The notes below the pieces were generated by a model. The model saw only the letters and a list, made by a program, of their open reading frames with translations. It made no database searches and was not told the origin of the DNA. This document shows, piece after piece, positions 22,907 through 25,798 of a stretch of 25,798 nt of DNA (its first letter is position 1; each line of letters opens with the position of its first letter). A program made the translations under genes and the position numbers. This DNA is from a bacterium (GTDB lineage Bacteria > UBA9089 > UBA9088): contig DNCM01000027.1 of the NCBI GenBank assembly GCA_003498085.1, forward strand, positions 1 through 25,798, in the 5' to 3' direction.

Positions 22907-23656
22907 TTAACCCAATAATTCTCTCATCTTTTGCGGTATATTTCTCGATGTAAGAAAGGCTTCCCCTATTAGAAATGCATTTATACCTATATTTTGCAAA
23001 ATTGCCAAATCATTTTTTGTTTTTATCCCACTTTCTGAGATAACAAGTATGTCAGGCGGGATTAATGATTTAAGCCTTAGGCTTGTGTTTATGTCGACCT
23101 CAAATGTATCGAGGCATCTATTGTTTATCCCAATGATCTCTGTTTCTGTCTTTAGTGCAATTTTTAATTCTTCCTCTCTATGGACCTCAACAATCGTTGT
23201 AAGCCCTGCCCTTTTTGCCTCCTTTTGAAGCTGGATGAGTAAATCGGGGTTAATTGCGGCAGCAATCAATAATATTGCATCACTGCCATAGGTAATTGAT
23301 TCTTCGATCTGCCATGGGTCAATGATAAAATCCTTTCTTAAAACAGGTAAGTTTGTCGATGTTTTGGCAATAGAAATAAATCTGCAATCTCCAAGGAAAA
23401 AATCCTTTTCAGAGACAACAGATAATGCACGAGCACCGTTGTTCTCATACAGCTTTGCGATGAAATCTGGTTCATAATGGGGGGTAATTTCGCCAAGACT
23501 TGGTGAGCCATACTTTATCTCAGCAATTATATTTATCCCTTCCTCAGAGATTGCCCCTTTAAAATCCCTTTTTTCGAAAAATTCTTTTGGAAGGGGAAGT
23601 TTCTTTTTTCTTTTTATCTCTTCTTTTTTCTTTACTATTATTTCATCAAGTATCAT
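22907..23656 (-). CDS. trpC: Indole-3-glycerol phosphate synthase
   Basis: TrpC closes the indole ring in tryptophan synthesis, converting CdRP to indole-3-glycerol phosphate. The 249-residue product is a TIM barrel with the family motifs: INIIAEIKYGSPSLGEI, SVVSEKDFF, PVLRKDFIIDPWQI, IGINNRCLDTFEVD and LVISESGI, then AFLIGEAFL. The start at 23656 is set by the ATGA overlap with lepA and the conserved N-terminus; the longer open frame upstream is lepA read in another frame. No other trp gene is present, and following lepA is an odd place for it. Confidence 0.95.
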   Translation of the reverse strand: MILDEIIVKKKEEIKRKKKLPLPKEFFEKRDFKGAISEEGINIIAEIKYGSPSLGEITPHYEPDFIAKLYENNGARALSVVSEKDFFLGDCRFISIAKTSTNLPVLRKDFIIDPWQIEESITYGSDAILLIAAAINPDLLIQLQKEAKRAGLTTIVEVHREEELKIALKTETEIIGINNRCLDTFEVDINTSLRLKSLIPPDILVISESGIKTKNDLAILQNIGINAFLIGEAFLTSRNIPQKMRELLG

Positions 23657-25431
23657 GCTCTTAAAACTGCTTGAAATGCCTCTTGGGGAAGATTTAATTT
23701 CCCAATCATCTTCATCCTTCTTTTCCCCTCTTTTTGCCTCTCTAAAAGCTTCCTTTTTCTCGTTACATCTCCTCCATAGCACTTTGCTGTAACATCTTTC
23801 CTAAAGGATGGAATTATCTCCTTTGCAATAACATTTTTTCCAATCGCAGCTTGTACCGTAACAGCAAACTGCTGCCTTGGAATTATTTCCTTAAGTCTAA
23901 TAACAAGTTTTTTTGCCTTGCTGTATGCATCTTCCTTTCTTATAAGCGATGCTAATGGCTCAACTACCTCTCCTGCAAGAAGAATGTCGAGTTTTACAAG
24001 GTCTATTTCTTTGTAGTCAGAAAGGTCGTAGTCAAATGATGCAAATCCACAGGAGACTGATTTTAGCCTATCGTGAAAGTCAACGATCATTTCAGAGAGT
24101 GGAATTTCATAGTTTAAAATAAGCCTTTGGGTTCCCTCAATGTATTTTATCTCCTTTTTTATCCCCCTTTTTTCCTTGACAAGGTTTAGAACATTCGATA
24201 GATACTCCTCTGGAACAACGATTGTCGCATTTATGTATGGTTCCTCAGATTTTGCAATACAGGTTATATCTGGAAAATCCGACGGATTCTCTATCTCTAA
24301 AACCTTCCCTGTATTAAGATAGACTCTATATGGAATACTCGGCGATGAAACAATAATGGAGATTCCATATTCCCTCTCTAATCTTTCCTGGACAATCTCC
24401 ATATGGAGAATACCGAGGAATCCACATCTAAAGCCAAATCCAAGGGCAGGGGAAGTCTCTTTCTTAAAGACAAAACCAGAATCATTCAATGAGTATTTTT
24501 CAATTGATGAGGAAAGCTCCTCAAAACTTGTTTGCCCTGCAGGATAAATCGAGGCAAAAACCATCGGTTTAAGCTTTCTATATCCAGGGAGTGCTTCTTT
24601 TGCTATATTTTCTTTTGTTGTAATCGTATCACCAACGGATGCATCTGAAAGTCTTCTTATCCCTGCACAGATATAGCCGACCTCACCTGCCTTAAGTTCT
24701 CTTTTCTTTACAAGACCCATCCTCAATGTCCCAAGCTCGATAACTTGATAACTCGCGTTGTTTGACATCAAGATAATTGTATCATCCTCTCTTATTGTCC
24801 CATCGAATACCCTAACATATAAAACAACGCCCTTATATGGATCAAAGTATGAGTCAAAAATTAAGGCTTTTGTTGGTTTTTCTATATCGCCTTGGGGTCC
24901 AGGGATATCTTTTATTATCTTTTCAAATATCTCATATATCCCGATTCCCTCTTTTGCAGAAGCAAGGATTGGTTCATCATCTGTTATGGTTTTAATCTGC
25001 GAAAGGACAGAAGAAAGGTCAATGTTGTCTAAGTCTATTTTATTAATAATCGAAATTATCTTTTTGTTCTGCGAGACTGCAAGCCATCCATGGGCAACGG
25101 TCTGCGCCTCAACTCCCTGTGAGCCATCAATGACTAGAAGGACGCCCTCAACTGCGGCTAAACTCCTTGTGACTTCATAGGAAAAATCAACATGACCTGG
25201 GGTATCTATGAGATTTAAAACATACTCCTTGCCATTAAAGTTATATACCATCCTAATGGGATGTGCTTTTATCGTTATCCCCCTTTCCCTCTCAAGGGGC
25301 ATATTGTCTAAAACCTGCTCCTGCATCTTTGATGGTTCAATAGTCCTTGTTGTCTCAAGTAGCCTATCTGCTAAGGTTGTTTTCCCGTGGTCGATATGGG
25401 CGATTATCGAAAAATTTCTAATATTTTCCAT
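23653..25431 (-). CDS. lepA: Elongation factor 4 (LepA)
   Basis: LepA is a ribosome-associated GTPase thought to act in initiation or back-translocation. The 592-residue product is full length: P-loop AHIDHGKTTL at 11-20, RERGITIKAHPIRM (switch I), DTPGHVDF (switch II), NKIDL, the EF-G-like domains, and the LepA-specific C-terminus AKCYGGDVTRKRKLLERQK, KMIGKLNLPQEAF. It starts 10 bases after the 3' end of a tRNA gene and has no Shine-Dalgarno site. It is presumably co-transcribed with the tRNA and released by tRNA 3' processing. Confidence 0.97.
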   Translation of the reverse strand: MENIRNFSIIAHIDHGKTTLADRLLETTRTIEPSKMQEQVLDNMPLERERGITIKAHPIRMVYNFNGKEYVLNLIDTPGHVDFSYEVTRSLAAVEGVLLVIDGSQGVEAQTVAHGWLAVSQNKKIISIINKIDLDNIDLSSVLSQIKTITDDEPILASAKEGIGIYEIFEKIIKDIPGPQGDIEKPTKALIFDSYFDPYKGVVLYVRVFDGTIREDDTIILMSNNASYQVIELGTLRMGLVKKRELKAGEVGYICAGIRRLSDASVGDTITTKENIAKEALPGYRKLKPMVFASIYPAGQTSFEELSSSIEKYSLNDSGFVFKKETSPALGFGFRCGFLGILHMEIVQERLEREYGISIIVSSPSIPYRVYLNTGKVLEIENPSDFPDITCIAKSEEPYINATIVVPEEYLSNVLNLVKEKRGIKKEIKYIEGTQRLILNYEIPLSEMIVDFHDRLKSVSCGFASFDYDLSDYKEIDLVKLDILLAGEVVEPLASLIRKEDAYSKAKKLVIRLKEIIPRQQFAVTVQAAIGKNVIAKEIIPSFRKDVTAKCYGGDVTRKRKLLERQKEGKRRMKMIGKLNLPQEAFQAVLRA

Positions 25432-25441
25432 TTAGTCTAAT

Positions 25442-25514
25442 CGCGGTCGGGGAGACTCGAACTCCCAACCTCCTGATTCGTAGTCAGCTGCTCTGTCCAT
25501 TGAGCTACGACCGC
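25442..25514 (-). tRNA. tRNA-Arg(ACG)
   Basis: The 73-base cloverleaf folds fully: acceptor GCGGTCG with CGACCGC, D stem GCTC/GAGC, T stem GGGAG/CTCCC with loop TTCGAGT, discriminator G. The anticodon loop is CTACGAA, anticodon ACG at 25479-25481, read as inosine after A34 deamination. The anticodon stem has a G-G mismatch at its outer pair. CCA is not encoded (ATT follows). The lepA start is 10 bases downstream. Confidence 0.96.
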
Positions 25515-25527
25515 TTTATTCAATAAA

Positions 25528-25556
25528 ATGATACTCTAAAGATAAACTCTCGTCAA
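25528..25556 (-). promoter_or_regulatory. Promoter for tRNA-Arg and lepA
   Basis: On the minus strand there is TTGACG (25551-25556), 17 bases, then TATCAT (25528-25533). Transcription would start a few bases before the mature tRNA 5' end at 25514. Confidence 0.75.
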
Positions 25557-25577
25557 TCTTTATATTACTGTAACTTA

Positions 25578-25649
25578 CCCATAAGTCTGTAGAAGCAAGT
25601 CCTGTCTAGGCTTTCTCCACTCATTTTATCCAATAAAGGAAAAAATTGC
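25578..25649 (-). repeat. Dispersed repeat, copy B
   Basis: This 72-base partner of 15682-15747 lies about 20 bases upstream of the tRNA-Arg promoter -35 box. On the minus strand it keeps the same frame open, reading FPLLDKMSGESLDRTCFYRL and on to a TAA about ten codons later. The extra 6 bases relative to copy A add two codons. Confidence 0.8.
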
Positions 25650-25666
25650 CGATTATATATGATTTG

Positions 25667-25798
25667 GTAACCATTCAGCTATTGGCTTCTAGCTATTAGC
25701 TTTAAAATTATGTAGAATGCTACAAGGACTTAAAAAACGAATTAAAGAAGATTTAAAACCAAAAGCTAATAGCTAATGACTAAAGGCTGAATAGTTAC
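25667..25798. repeat. Inverted heptamer-repeat element at the contig end
   Basis: The arms are 25667-25703 and 25762-25798, 37 bases each, inverted, with 29 matching positions. Each arm has a 7-base period of the type GCTATTA/GCTTTTG. They flank a 58-base A-rich spacer with no credible gene. The outer 22 bases of the right arm recur at 1-22. The whole 25515-25798 stretch holds only this element, the dispersed repeat and the tRNA promoter. Confidence 0.75.

Noticed and set aside
23657..23782. Longer N-terminus for trpC
   Set aside because: The extra 42 residues are the lepA coding region in another frame; the conserved TrpC start lies at 23656.
25717..25776. 19-codon ORF in the spacer of the inverted element
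   Set aside because: Very short, A-rich, no ribosome binding site, and its end runs into the repeat arm.
1..25798. Matching window ends as evidence for a circular replicon
   Set aside because: The shared 22 bases contain a mismatch and are part of an inverted repeat element; housekeeping content points to a chromosome fragment broken at a repeat.

Overview
This window is an A+T-rich, gene-dense bacterial segment from an uncultured lineage. It carries bacterial ribosomal proteins, EF-Ts, LepA, RuvC, ScpA/ScpB and RNase PH. It also has a PorV/PorQ-like outer-membrane protein and an M6-type protease with a type IX-like C-terminal sorting domain, so a diderm envelope is likely. That mix recalls candidate phyla such as Omnitrophota, Desantisbacteria or WOR-3, but the phylum is a guess. 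Both ends of the window carry the same short repeat (22 bases, one mismatch), so it is probably a whole contig broken at a dispersed repeat.

Layout. Positions 26-8141 run leftward: M6 protease, scpB, scpA, rpsT, purB, a DUF2723 membrane glycosyltransferase, rph, a GAF-GAF-HD-GYP c-di-GMP phosphodiesterase and an 85-residue unknown protein. A single rightward porV-like gene (8243-9166) is divergent from this block. Leftward again come a BON-like protein, tsf and rpsB; then rpiB, a low-molecular-weight phosphatase, a ComEA-like protein, a 40-codon small ORF, ruvC and yebC; then fabG, rpsG, rplT and rpsL. Positions 15909-22876 form one tight rightward operon: a TAT-signal radical SAM enzyme, a free-standing FlhB C-terminal domain, a GT-C glycosyltransferase, a Dpm1-like GT2 enzyme and two tandem ArnT/PMT-like GT-C enzymes. 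The right end is leftward: trpC, lepA, tRNA-Arg(ACG) and repeats.

How the parts relate. The leftward blocks are mostly translation and DNA or RNA housekeeping genes with 4-30 base overlaps. The rightward genes concern the envelope: the GT2 enzyme probably makes a polyprenyl-phosphate sugar that the GT-C enzymes transfer to a protein or lipid outside the membrane.

The strongest unusual signals are these. (1) At five leftward genes a -35 box (TTGACA, or TTGACT for purB), 18 bases, a -10 box and 6-7 bases lead straight into the start codon, with no Shine-Dalgarno site; rph has a similar 16-base-spaced version. This predicts leaderless mRNAs. (2) A 66-72 base dispersed repeat lies just upstream of two promoters, and both copies keep the same short reading frame open across a 6-base indel. 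(3) rplT (L20) sits inside the str operon between rpsL and rpsG. (4) A 7-base tandem repeat lies inside the comEA-like gene. (5) An inverted heptamer-repeat element sits at the contig end. No CRISPR array, rRNA gene or intact insertion sequence was seen. No gene-free stretch exceeds 300 bases.
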